Source: Desulfobacterales bacterium (GTDB lineage: Bacteria > Desulfobacterota > Desulfobacteria > Desulfobacterales > JAFDCJ01). Taken from it: a stretch of 35,697 nucleotides of DNA. The DNA lies in assembly GCA_030066155.1 (NCBI GenBank), contig JASJCE010000018.1, positions 1-35,697 of the forward strand, given 5' to 3'. Below the pieces are notes generated by a model. It saw nothing but the letters and a program-made list of their open reading frames with translations, was not told the DNA's origin and did not search any database. Positions 26,018 through 33,813 of this stretch are shown here, in pieces (position 1 is the stretch's first letter; every line of letters starts with the position of its first letter). The translations under genes were made by a program, and so were the position numbers.

Positions 26018-26081
26018 TCAGGACCAACCTTTTTGCTTAACGAATCGACACGAGTTAACGGATTTAATTGAACCTCCGGCC

Positions 26082-26096
26082 TTTAGTACGACTAAA
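26082..26096. promoter_or_regulatory. TTTAGT-N3-ACTAAA palindrome upstream of yggT
   Basis: A perfect 6-3-6 inverted repeat lies 65 bp before the yggT start. On the minus strand TTGACT (26114-26119) is about 17 bp upstream of it, so it overlaps where a -10 element would fall. The core TAGT-N3-ACTA fits the loose TNGT-N3-ACNA operator pattern of FCD-type GntR regulators, but there is no other link. Candidate only. Confidence 0.3.
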
Positions 26097-26099
26097 TTA

Positions 26100-26470
26100 T
26101 ATTCTGGTCGATAAGTCAAGGTATTTCATGAGATATCAAAGGGTAAGCCCTGACGATGATGTTGCCGTGCCTGGCTCTCGACCGCGGTTCATTACCTGGT
26201 CGACAGCTATGATATTTGCCCGATGTTTTACCTCCCCTTAATCGCTGTATTACAAAGTCTATATCGGCCAGGAAGGTCCCAAACTTGATATCTTGCTGCC
26301 GGTTTGAGCAAATCGCGACAAGCAATCCGATTTACAAACATAAAAGACCGTCTGATGATCAAATAATGTTAATAATATCACGTCTTTTGGGAGATTGCAA
26401 ATAGTCCTAAAGCGGGATTTAGAAATGCTGCATTAGAATAAAGGTCTATTACAAAGAGGAGTTTCGGGAG
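26100..26470. other. Intergenic stretch with no recognised gene
   Basis: No open frame with a credible start and codon content, no tRNA-like fold and no known riboswitch was recognised on either strand here. It contains the upstream region of yggT on the left and precedes a large AT-rich hairpin on the right. A short unrecognised RNA cannot be excluded. Confidence 0.4.
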
Positions 26471-26476
26471 GCAATT

Positions 26477-26652
26477 AAATTCCAAATATCAAGCACCAAA
26501 AGACAAACAAATCTCAAATCACAATATCCAATGACCAAAAGACAAAACTTCCAAGTCGACAGCAATCAATATATGACAATTGTCGCAATTTGGTTATTTG
26601 AATTTTGGACATTGGAATTTATTTGTGATTTGAGATTTGGTGCTTGGAATTT
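26477..26652. repeat. Long imperfect AT-rich hairpin (AAATTCCAA family)
   Basis: The left arm AAATTCCAAATATCAAGCAC, then CAAATCTCAAATCACAA, pairs with the right arm TTGTGATTTGAGATTTG followed by GTGCTTGGAATTT. The arms are about 75 bases with insertions; the central loop has GACAATTGTC, itself a perfect palindrome. It is the best preserved of three related elements (others at 11611-11743 and 30620-30755). It lies 74 bp beyond the moaD-like stop. Confidence 0.8.
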
Positions 26653-26726
26653 TCACTATTCAAATTCAATCAACGCAAACATGGCGGCTCTTTTTTGCTT
26701 TTTAAACCGATGTGTCGGACACGCAA

Positions 26727-26924
26727 CTAACCTCCCGCAATCATCGGTATTAGGAAGATTTCGGCGCCATCGGGGATGGCGGTTTTATCGAAATTGGGGC
26801 GTGAGACATAGGTTTCATTGATGCGCACCACGGCGTAGGGATGAGAGTCAGCGAGCTCTTTTAGCACGTCACTGACCGTCATCCCATCATACCATGTGAG
26901 GGTTTTGTCTGCGACCCGGATCAT
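26727..26924 (-). CDS. MoaD/ThiS-family small sulfur-carrier-like protein linked to AOR
   Basis: The 65-residue ubiquitin-like protein (MIRVADKTLTWYDGMTVSDVLKEL..., ending FLIPMIAGG) has the beta-grasp pattern and the C-terminal double glycine that is adenylated and thiocarboxylated in MoaD and ThiS. Its ATG overlaps the AOR stop codon by 4 bases (ATGA), so it is translationally coupled. MoaD-like genes next to tungsten oxidoreductases are thought to serve tungstopterin synthesis or sulfuration for that enzyme. Specific function is inferred from this pairing. Confidence 0.9.
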   Translation of the reverse strand: MIRVADKTLTWYDGMTVSDVLKELADSHPYAVVRINETYVSRPNFDKTAIPDGAEIFLIPMIAGG

Positions 26925-29062
26925 TCCCGCACCCCGTTGGCTTCGAGGAGCTCTAGCACTTCCGGAAAATCGATGCCGAGGCTTTTGACCTTGGCCACGG
27001 TCGGAATACCGTCGGTCGTCCACCCCCGCCGCTCATACACCGCATCTTTGAGCGTCTCATATTGGCTCTCCCGGAATTGGCGCAGCAGGTTTACTTTCTC
27101 AGCGGTAGATTTGGCATTTATGTCGAGGTTGCAGTTTTCCTTCAGCTGTTTGTCATACCGTTCGGCACGGGACTCATATTCCAGCTCGGTTACCGGTCCA
27201 ACTGCCCGGTAGGGGAGGTTGTCATGTTCCCGGCGCCCGAATCCCATTTTCAGGTTGAACAGCCGCTGAAAGTTGTATACCGCCTCACTCATGCTGACCA
27301 GATCATCGGGTTTCGCCGGTCGACCCGTTACCGCACTGAAATAGTCACTGTACCACTCGACATGCTTCATGACTTTGGCCGGTTCCGGTGTGTCAATGTT
27401 GTCCTCGGGCACGATGTCATTCCAGGGAAGTTTGCACAGACCACACAGGCTGAACCAGGTGCGAAACATGGGGAACCAGTGCAGTGCCTCAGCCTTCTGT
27501 TCAAACGTCGGCATAAAGTTGTGCACCATATCGAGGAAAATCAGCCAGGCTTCATCATGCTGGGGGCCTTTAAGGGCCAGACCGTATCCGCCCTGCTGGG
27601 CCAGGGATTCCTTGGTCATATATTCGGAAAACTCAAGCCCCTTGGCCTCCATGCCGATATCCGCCAGAATCGCCGGATCGGCACCAAAGTCGGCTGCAAA
27701 TTTTTCTTTCATTTTGCGAACGCCCTGTCCGACGATACAGCCGAAGCCCGTGCCGGTCGCCATTTGATGAACAAGCTCCAGGGCGTTCAGACGGTTGCCG
27801 AAGCTTAAGTCCATACCAGCGGTGTGGGTTTCATTAATCAGCCCCATCTCGAAGCATTCCATGGCGAACGCAATCGCAGTCCCCACCGAGATCGTGTCCA
27901 GACCATAGGCGTCGCAATAGAAATTCAATTCAGCAACGGTGTGCGGATCAAAAATTCCCAGGTTGGAACCGCAGCCTGCTATGGTTTCGTATTCGGGGCC
28001 ATCAACAAATACCTTGCGACCCTTGAACGGGCCGGACAGGGGAACGAAATCCTTGATCCCATGGGAACAGGCCACGGTACATCCCATCCAGCACCCGTCG
28101 AAGCCGGGGTCGAACAACAGCCGGTAGACCTGCTGGCCCAGATTGGGGGCCTGGGGATGCGAACCGTAACGAAAATTGTGGGTTGGCAAGCAATCATGAT
28201 CATTCATGATTGTCACCAGATGGGTGGTTCCAATGCGGGCCATTTCATTTTGTTTTGGGTCCAGTTCGACGATATTTCGGGTGTGCAGTCTGGCAACTTC
28301 TTTGAGGGTGGCTTTATCAGCGGGATTATTGGTCTCGATATTGACTGAGTCCCAGCGCACGACCAGCGCTTTAATGCCTTTGTCGGCAAATACGGAGCCG
28401 ATACCGCCACGGCCGGCCTGTTTGTAGCGGGCGCGCTTACGCTTGACGTCGTACCAGCTGAAGTTCAAACAGCCGATCAGGGTGTTTTTGGCGCCCGGTC
28501 CGGCGGATACCACGGATATGCCGCGCGGCTTGCCGTCTGCAAAATGCTCGGTCAGAAGGGTTGACATCTCATAAGAATTCTCCGGCAGACCCCTTGCAGA
28601 CAGTAATTGAACCTCCCGGGAGATTCCGTCGATATAAATAACGGTGTCTGCCGATGATTTGCCTTGAATTTCCATGGCATCAAAGCCTGAAAACTTCAGG
28701 TACGGACCGAAATATCCGCCGACATTGGAGTCGATCGCAGCACCCGTCAGGGGCGACAGGGTCGTGACGATACTCTTGCCCGAGCCTGGATATATCGGTG
28801 TGCCGCCCATGGGACCGGAAGCGATGCAAATGGTATTCTGCGGGTCATTCCACTGCGTGTTAGGTTCCACTGCATTCCAGAGCAGCCAGAGATCATATCC
28901 TTTGCCGCCGATGAATACCTCCTTTGTTTTCGGATCCACCGGTTTGGTGGCGATCTCCGGATCGGAAATATTCACATACAAGGTTTGATCTGTATATCCC
29001 TTTTCAACCTCAGATCTCTGGTATTTAATAGTTTTGATCAACTTCAAATCAAATTGAGGCAT
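26921..29062 (-). CDS. Tungsten-type aldehyde:ferredoxin oxidoreductase family protein
   Basis: AOR-family enzymes oxidise aldehydes to carboxylic acids, or run in reverse, with a bis-tungstopterin and a 4Fe-4S cluster, using ferredoxin. The 713-residue protein shows the N-terminal pterin-binding FIGGKGYDLWLLW and GPMGGTPIYPGSGKS, then YKQAGRGGIGSVFADKGIKAL. The cluster cysteines appear in GCWMGCTVACSHG, spaced C-x3-C-x3-C rather than the classic C-x2-C-x3-C, with the distal cysteine in LCGLCKLPW. Start: an in-frame ATG at 29062 follows AAAGGAG by 7 bases and is preferred over one 27 bases upstream with no ribosome site. It is coupled to the moaD-like gene. Confidence 0.94.
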   Translation of the reverse strand: MPQFDLKLIKTIKYQRSEVEKGYTDQTLYVNISDPEIATKPVDPKTKEVFIGGKGYDLWLLWNAVEPNTQWNDPQNTICIASGPMGGTPIYPGSGKSIVTTLSPLTGAAIDSNVGGYFGPYLKFSGFDAMEIQGKSSADTVIYIDGISREVQLLSARGLPENSYEMSTLLTEHFADGKPRGISVVSAGPGAKNTLIGCLNFSWYDVKRKRARYKQAGRGGIGSVFADKGIKALVVRWDSVNIETNNPADKATLKEVARLHTRNIVELDPKQNEMARIGTTHLVTIMNDHDCLPTHNFRYGSHPQAPNLGQQVYRLLFDPGFDGCWMGCTVACSHGIKDFVPLSGPFKGRKVFVDGPEYETIAGCGSNLGIFDPHTVAELNFYCDAYGLDTISVGTAIAFAMECFEMGLINETHTAGMDLSFGNRLNALELVHQMATGTGFGCIVGQGVRKMKEKFAADFGADPAILADIGMEAKGLEFSEYMTKESLAQQGGYGLALKGPQHDEAWLIFLDMVHNFMPTFEQKAEALHWFPMFRTWFSLCGLCKLPWNDIVPEDNIDTPEPAKVMKHVEWYSDYFSAVTGRPAKPDDLVSMSEAVYNFQRLFNLKMGFGRREHDNLPYRAVGPVTELEYESRAERYDKQLKENCNLDINAKSTAEKVNLLRQFRESQYETLKDAVYERRGWTTDGIPTVAKVKSLGIDFPEVLELLEANGVRE

Positions 29063-29119
29063 TTTTTGACTCCTTTGGGCTTGCGCCATTTCATAGTTAC
29101 AACGTTGTCGTCCAATTCC

Positions 29120-29148
29120 TTTATATATTTCTTAAATAATCCAATCAA
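29120..29148 (-). promoter_or_regulatory. Candidate promoter for AOR-moaD
   Basis: On the minus strand TTGATT (29143-29148) and TATAAA (29120-29125) are 17 bp apart, with a predicted start near 29113 and about 50 bases of leader. A 10-bp palindrome, ACAACGTTGT (29097-29106), falls in the leader. This suggests AOR can be transcribed apart from the upstream flavoprotein genes. Confidence 0.55.
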
Positions 29149-29284
29149 GAATCAAATTGTAATCATTTTTTGACCCCTCGATAAACCCGACACCCTCCCT
29201 CAACTTTAGATCGTAGAATTAATATCACACAATAACCTATGTATTCACCACCGATAAATATCATGCCTGTCGCAACATCCACTC

Positions 29285-29410
29285 TCCAGTATCCGGCATC
29301 CAATATCCAGCATCGAGTATCCAGCATCCAGTATCCAGCATCCAGTATCCAGCATCCAGTATCCAGCATCCAGCATCAAGTATCCAGCATCAAGTATCCA
29401 GCATCCAGTA
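29285..29410. repeat. Tandem repeat of a 7-base unit (GYATCCA)
   Basis: About eighteen copies of GTATCCA/GCATCCA run up to the stop codon of the DAO-type gene. The unit is the reverse complement of the TGGATRC array at 15871-16041, so both loci carry the same family in opposite orientation. It fills the gap between two genes of the second catabolic locus. Confidence 0.88.
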
Positions 29411-30559
29411 TTACTTCAGTGCCTCCTCTGCTTCAAATTTCCGGTACGGCGAAAATTCCGCTATAATAATTTCATCAGCGGCGGTTGTCTGACCGGCGAC
29501 CATACGGGCTGCAAGTTCGGCCACCCCGGGGGCCAGCATCAGCCCCTGGCCGCACATGCCGGTGGTGTGCAGCAGTCCTTTGACCTGCCGGTTCCAGCCG
29601 ACCAACGGTGCCCCGTCGGGTGTCATGGGATACAGGCCCCGCCAGGTCCGGCGCACCCGCAGATTTTTCAGGCGGGGCAGCAGCCGAACCATGCGGGCAC
29701 AGACCTGGGGCAAAAAGACGGAAGTTTCGCGTTTATCTTTGCCGATGATTGGCGGATCGGGCGTAATGCAGAAAATGACCTGCCCCTGTTTGTTCTGGTA
29801 GAAATAATAGTTCTTCGACCCCGGCGCCGGCCGGATATCAACCACCATGCATTGAAAAAACGGCTGAACCGGCTCGGTTATGGCGCCCTCATGGGAATCC
29901 GGTTCGATCGGCAGCTCTACCCCGGCCGTTTTACAGAGTTCCGGCGACAACGGTCCGGCCGCATCAATCACGACTTCGGTGGGGTAGCTGTTTCGATTCG
30001 TGACGACACCGACGACCCGGCCGTTGCGGCAAACAATTCCGGTAATTTTCTCCTTGAAATGAAAAACGACGCCCAGCTCCTGCGCCCGGCGGTGGAAGGC
30101 GTTAATCGACAGCAGGGGAGAGATGGAACCGTCGTCGGGTGACACTGTGCCGCCGAGCAACCCTTCAGCATTGATTCCTGGAATAAGGGTCCTTATGTCC
30201 TCCGGTCCAACCCAATCAATCTCTAATCCATGTTGATGCTGAACCGGCAGCAAGCTTTTCAGCAGGCTCTCATCTTCCGCGCGATACACCGGATACACGT
30301 AACCGCCCTTGAGCCATTCGATGTCATCTCCATGCACCTCCTCCCACGTGGAGAAGAGCTCGATTGAACGGCGGCAGGTGAGGATTTTGCCTGGAGTCGA
30401 ATGGGTGGCCCGGATACCACCAATGGCATGCTTATTCTCCCCCTGGCCGGGAGAGGGGTGCATATCAATGACCAGCGGCTTTATGCCCAGCTCGGCCAGT
30501 GCCATGGCAGTCGGTACGCCTACCGAACCGGCACCGACTATTATTACGTCATGCGACAA
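29411..30559 (-). CDS. FAD-dependent amine/amino-acid dehydrogenase (DAO family; opine-oxidase or HcnC beta-like)
   Basis: The 382-residue flavoprotein has an N-terminal FAD-binding motif IIVGAGSVGVPTAMALAELG (residues 5-24), an acidic ribose-binding end VIDMHPS, the GGIRATHS segment typical of sarcosine/glycine-oxidase-like DAO proteins, and the C-terminal FAD motif GLYPMTPDGAPLVG and TGMCGQGLMLAPG. Such beta subunits oxidise secondary or primary amines to imines, which hydrolyse to an oxo compound. The alpha-like partner is encoded upstream on the same strand, separated by a repeat. It ends against a 7-base tandem repeat. Substrate could be sarcosine, an opine, D-hydroxyproline or similar; not decidable here. 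Confidence 0.9.
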   Translation of the reverse strand: MSHDVIIVGAGSVGVPTAMALAELGIKPLVIDMHPSPGQGENKHAIGGIRATHSTPGKILTCRRSIELFSTWEEVHGDDIEWLKGGYVYPVYRAEDESLLKSLLPVQHQHGLEIDWVGPEDIRTLIPGINAEGLLGGTVSPDDGSISPLLSINAFHRRAQELGVVFHFKEKITGIVCRNGRVVGVVTNRNSYPTEVVIDAAGPLSPELCKTAGVELPIEPDSHEGAITEPVQPFFQCMVVDIRPAPGSKNYYFYQNKQGQVIFCITPDPPIIGKDKRETSVFLPQVCARMVRLLPRLKNLRVRRTWRGLYPMTPDGAPLVGWNRQVKGLLHTTGMCGQGLMLAPGVAELAARMVAGQTTAADEIIIAEFSPYRKFEAEEALK

Positions 30560-30619
30560 TTCTCGTGTTCTCCTGAAATGCTATTTCGGTTCAGCGACAC
30601 TGTATATTAAACCTAAAAA

Positions 30620-30755
30620 AAATTCCAAATCTCAAATCTCAAATTCCAAATAAATTACAATTACCGAAATTCGAAATCCCAAACGTTTGGGTCATTGAAT
30701 ATTGATATTTGAGATTTATTTGTAATTTGGTGCTTGTTATTTGAGAATTTGGAAT
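30620..30755. repeat. Long imperfect AT-rich hairpin (AATTCCAAAT family)
   Basis: AATTCCAAATCTCAAATCTC on the left faces TTTGAGAATTTGGAATC on the right; the inner arms (AAATAAATTACAATTACC against ATTTATTTGTAATTTGG) and a central CCCAAACGTTTGGG palindrome complete the fold. It is in the 257-bp gap between the two flavoprotein genes and belongs with the hairpins at 11611 and 26477. Confidence 0.75.
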
Positions 30756-30816
30756 CTGTGTCATGTGCCCTGCAAATCTATATTTGATAGGCATCTCTTT
30801 TTCCCATGTTAGTGCT

Positions 30817-32886
30817 CTAATCAGCTCCAGCGAAAACTCCTATCGGTACTTCCACAAACAAGGGCCGATCGACCCGGTCCGTGACCGATTTCAAATCGAT
30901 GCCTTCTTCCTGGAAAATACGCCAGATCATCGGGCGGCAGGTTTTAGATCCGCAGGCGCCCATTCCGGCCCGGGTTAATGCTTTGATCTGGTTTAAATCC
31001 CGAATATCGCTCCGAATGATGTTTCGGATTTCACCGGCTGTCACTCTCTCGCAGCGGCAGACGATGGCCTCGTCCGGCGGCGGTTCCTTCTCGTATATGG
31101 TCGACGGCTCGATCTGCTTCTCCTGGACCCAGATTCCCACCGCTGACTTGGCGACGTCTTTGTGGACTTTAAGCTGTACCAGAAGGGTGCCGGGATATTT
31201 GCGCCGCGAGCTGACCTTTTCAACCGGAAAATAACCCAGAATCGCCCCATCGAGATCGGTCACGGGAACATTCTGGCCGATCTCCACTTTCTCCCGCCAA
31301 ACTTCGTAGGGCAGGGTAACCAGAGGGTGGCTCGGATCCTCCCTGAAATCGACCATGGTTACCGAAAGTCCCGGACAAACAGCGAGGCAGCTGGCACAGC
31401 CGGTGCAGGCATCAATATCGACCATGTAGGGCAGACCGGTGATTTTGTCCTCCTGGGTTTTGACGGCACCGACCGGGCATACCGATGTGCAGGGATTGCA
31501 GGGAACTTCCTGGTAACAATGAAAAATGGGAAATACGCCGTCTGTTTTCTCCGGCGGCCGGCGACGGGTTTCCGGCCCCGGTTTGGATTTTAAAATCGTG
31601 GCTTTGGAATCCCATTCCTGCGGTATTTGACCGACCTCGATGTTCAGTGTCTGGGCAATTTTGCGGCCTTCTATCCGACCGGTGAACATGGCCGCCGAGG
31701 CTTCGGCTATTTCCTGGGCGTCCCCTGCACAGTAGACGTCCATACCCCATTGCCGGGCCTTAAGATAAAACTCGTTGACTTCCGCCAGACCGACAGCGAT
31801 CAAGACCGTATCGACAGCAAAGGTTTTATGCGTATCCGGCATTACGTTCCAGTTGTCGTCCAGACGGGCGATTGTGACGGATTCAACCTTATCCGTCCCG
31901 TTGGCACTCACCACGGTGTGGCTGATATAGATGGGAACGCCCAATCTTTTAAGCTTGTCGGCATGTACTTTGTATCCGCCCACCTGGGGCAGAGCTTCGA
32001 TCAGGGCCACGACGGCGATATCTGCCTGAATGGCGTGATAGCCGGCGATCAATCCCACGTTGCCGCCACCCACAATCAGAACCTTTTCGGAGGATCTGAC
32101 CAGATCGCGGTTAACCAGGGTTTGAAACGCTCCGGCGCCGTAGACTCCCGGCAGGGTGTTGCCCGGGAAGGAAAGCATCTTCTCCCGGGCACCGGTGGCC
32201 ACCAGAAGCTTGCGTGGCTTGATTTTGTGATACCGATTGTCCTTTTCGACCCCCACAATATGATCTGAAAACACGGCCACGGCGGTTGTGTTCAGCCAGA
32301 CCTCCACCGAGCTGAGCGTTAAGAGTTCATCCTGCAGTATTCTGCCGATCTCGAATCCGCGGGTGCCGGCATGGGAGTCCTTGACGGATCCGAAGAATTT
32401 ATGGGTCTGAAGCACCAGTTTGCCGCCCAGGCGGTCCTTGTCGTCTACGATAAGCGTATTGACACCCAGTTGGCCCAGTTCGATCGCCGCTGACAATCCC
32501 GCCGGGCCGCCGCCGATAATGAGAACCTCAACTTCTTTAACCGGTATGTTTGCAGTCGTCGGAATTTGATCAGCTGACGGAATCCTGGGCAGTCCGTCCA
32601 TTTGCTCCACCGCCATACCGTCATTGAGCGGTGTCATACAGGATTTTACCGCCAGACCGTCTGCAACCACCATACACTGGGCACACTGGCCGTTGGCGCA
32701 AAAGATTCCCTGGGGGCTGTCGTCTTTGTGGTGGTGCCCGAAAACGCGGATGCCGTTGGCGAACAGGGCTGAAGAGATCATTTCGCCTTCATAGCCCGTC
32801 ATTGGCGCACCCTTCCAGGTGAAGTTTAGCGCCGGACGATCCGGTATGTCCAAAATAGGATGTTTGGTGATTCGGTATTCTGTCAT
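30817..32886 (-). CDS. Multi-domain iron-sulfur flavoprotein (opine-oxidase/sarcosine-oxidase alpha-like with ferredoxin domain)
   Basis: This 689-residue protein is a chain of electron carriers. An N-terminal plant-type 2Fe-2S domain has C63, C68, C71 and C83; an FAD/NAD domain has GGGPAG (125-130) and a second dinucleotide motif IVGGGNVG (271-278); two 4Fe-4S clusters are set by C457, C463, C466, C470 and C494, C497, C500, C504; a C-terminal BFD-like 2Fe-2S domain uses C610, C612, C645 and C650. The ends resemble the alpha subunit of sarcosine oxidase, opine oxidase, D-hydroxyproline dehydrogenase and HcnB/HcnA, but the inserted 2x4Fe-4S module makes it a ferredoxin-competent version. It would take electrons from the DAO partner. 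Start ATG 32886, 27 bp after gntR. Confidence 0.93.
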   Translation of the reverse strand: MTEYRITKHPILDIPDRPALNFTWKGAPMTGYEGEMISSALFANGIRVFGHHHKDDSPQGIFCANGQCAQCMVVADGLAVKSCMTPLNDGMAVEQMDGLPRIPSADQIPTTANIPVKEVEVLIIGGGPAGLSAAIELGQLGVNTLIVDDKDRLGGKLVLQTHKFFGSVKDSHAGTRGFEIGRILQDELLTLSSVEVWLNTTAVAVFSDHIVGVEKDNRYHKIKPRKLLVATGAREKMLSFPGNTLPGVYGAGAFQTLVNRDLVRSSEKVLIVGGGNVGLIAGYHAIQADIAVVALIEALPQVGGYKVHADKLKRLGVPIYISHTVVSANGTDKVESVTIARLDDNWNVMPDTHKTFAVDTVLIAVGLAEVNEFYLKARQWGMDVYCAGDAQEIAEASAAMFTGRIEGRKIAQTLNIEVGQIPQEWDSKATILKSKPGPETRRRPPEKTDGVFPIFHCYQEVPCNPCTSVCPVGAVKTQEDKITGLPYMVDIDACTGCASCLAVCPGLSVTMVDFREDPSHPLVTLPYEVWREKVEIGQNVPVTDLDGAILGYFPVEKVSSRRKYPGTLLVQLKVHKDVAKSAVGIWVQEKQIEPSTIYEKEPPPDEAIVCRCERVTAGEIRNIIRSDIRDLNQIKALTRAGMGACGSKTCRPMIWRIFQEEGIDLKSVTDRVDRPLFVEVPIGVFAGAD

Positions 32887-32913
32887 AATTGTTGGTTCCG
32901 TTATTAAGTTGGG

Positions 32914-33642
32914 TTAATCGACTGCGGAAGCATCTTCCCGCTGTTGCATATACCGGTTGAATCGTTTCACATGATGCTGGGCCAAATCCCGGGCTCGATT
33001 AACCTCGCAATTTTCGATGGCTTCGATCAGGTCGCAAAGATCCTGGTAATTCTCCCGAAATTCAATTTCCGCCATGGACAGAAATCGATCATAATACCGG
33101 TGGATATTGTCGTGAATCGAGTGCAGGACGGATATGTAAATCGGATTACCGGTAATCTCTGCCATTGTCATGTGGATCTGCTTGTCGATATCAATAAATT
33201 GGTCGCGCCGTGAACGGCCTATTTGAACGCATTCCAGCGCCCGGGAGAGAAGCTGTTTTAGCTTTTTGATATCTTCCGCCTTGCGATGTCGGGCTGCCTG
33301 CGCTGCGATGATACCTTCCACGTCTTCGCGAAACTGGGCCAGGTGATTCAGGGAGACTTTCTGTGACCGGATCAGCAGTCCTAAACTTTCGCTGACCTGG
33401 GAGCCGTCGACAGACTTGACAACCGAACCGCCGCCCACCCCCAGTTTAATTTCAATCAATCCCTTTTGCTCCAGGACCCGCAGGGCCTCGCGCAGGGTGC
33501 CGCGGCTGATGTTGAACATCTCCTTCAATTCACGCTCGGCCGGCAGTGTTTGTCCCGTTACCAGACGTCCGTCAAATATGGCCTCCTGAATCTGTTCGAC
33601 GACATCCTGGAATACTTTGGTTTGTTTTGCCGTTCGAAACAT
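32914..33642 (-). CDS. GntR-family regulator, FadR subfamily
   Basis: The 242-residue regulator has a winged helix with LPAERELKEMFNISRGTLRE and ALRVLEQKGLIEIK, the residues of the FadR-type recognition helix, followed by an FCD domain with the metal-binding pattern (DIDKQIHMTM, then HDNIHRYY and AQHHVKRF). The ATG at 33642 has AAAAAGGGA about 6 bases upstream; an upstream in-frame start would precede the predicted transcription start. It is the first gene of the leftward catabolic locus and is very likely autoregulated through the operator at 33693-33709, responding to an acid intermediate of the pathway. Confidence 0.93.
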   Translation of the reverse strand: MFRTAKQTKVFQDVVEQIQEAIFDGRLVTGQTLPAERELKEMFNISRGTLREALRVLEQKGLIEIKLGVGGGSVVKSVDGSQVSESLGLLIRSQKVSLNHLAQFREDVEGIIAAQAARHRKAEDIKKLKQLLSRALECVQIGRSRRDQFIDIDKQIHMTMAEITGNPIYISVLHSIHDNIHRYYDRFLSMAEIEFRENYQDLCDLIEAIENCEVNRARDLAQHHVKRFNRYMQQREDASAVD

Positions 33643-33692
33643 GTGTGTCCCTTTTTGAATACCAAATATCAAAATATCGGCTCGAATAAATT

Positions 33693-33709
33693 TAATGGTT
33701 AGACCATTA
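33693..33709. promoter_or_regulatory. FadR-type operator TAATGGT-N3-ACCATTA
   Basis: A perfect 7-3-7 inverted repeat, TAATGGTTAGACCATTA, contains the TGGT-N3-ACCA core shared by FadR and PdhR sites. It overlaps the predicted transcription start and touches the -10 element of the promoter beside it, so binding should repress the gntR-led operon. Confidence 0.8.
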
Positions 33710-33738
33710 TAATAATCCTGTTTGGTTGGGACTGTCAA
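33709..33738 (-). promoter_or_regulatory. Sigma70-type promoter of the gntR-flavoprotein operon
   Basis: On the minus strand a perfect -35 TTGACA (33733-33738) and TATTAT (33709-33714) are 18 bp apart. The predicted start near 33702 is inside the operator palindrome and gives about 60 bases of leader before ATG 33642. Confidence 0.75.
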
Positions 33739-33813
33739 GGTCAGACGACGGCATCAAAATTGCAACCGGTTCCTGTCTTACTTGGCAATCTGTATACCAA
33801 AAAGGAAAATGAC

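Noticed and set aside
26531-26821. Plus-strand frame crossing the 26477-26652 hairpin
   Set aside because: It is composed of repeat sequence and the antisense of the moaD-like gene.
29063-29089. Upstream ATG of the AOR gene
   Set aside because: No ribosome site precedes it, while AAAGGAG is placed properly for the ATG at 29062.
29163-29369. Open frame coding a repeated Trp-Ile-Leu-Asp peptide
   Set aside because: It comes from the non-coding 7-base tandem array; the same peptide appears in several frames.
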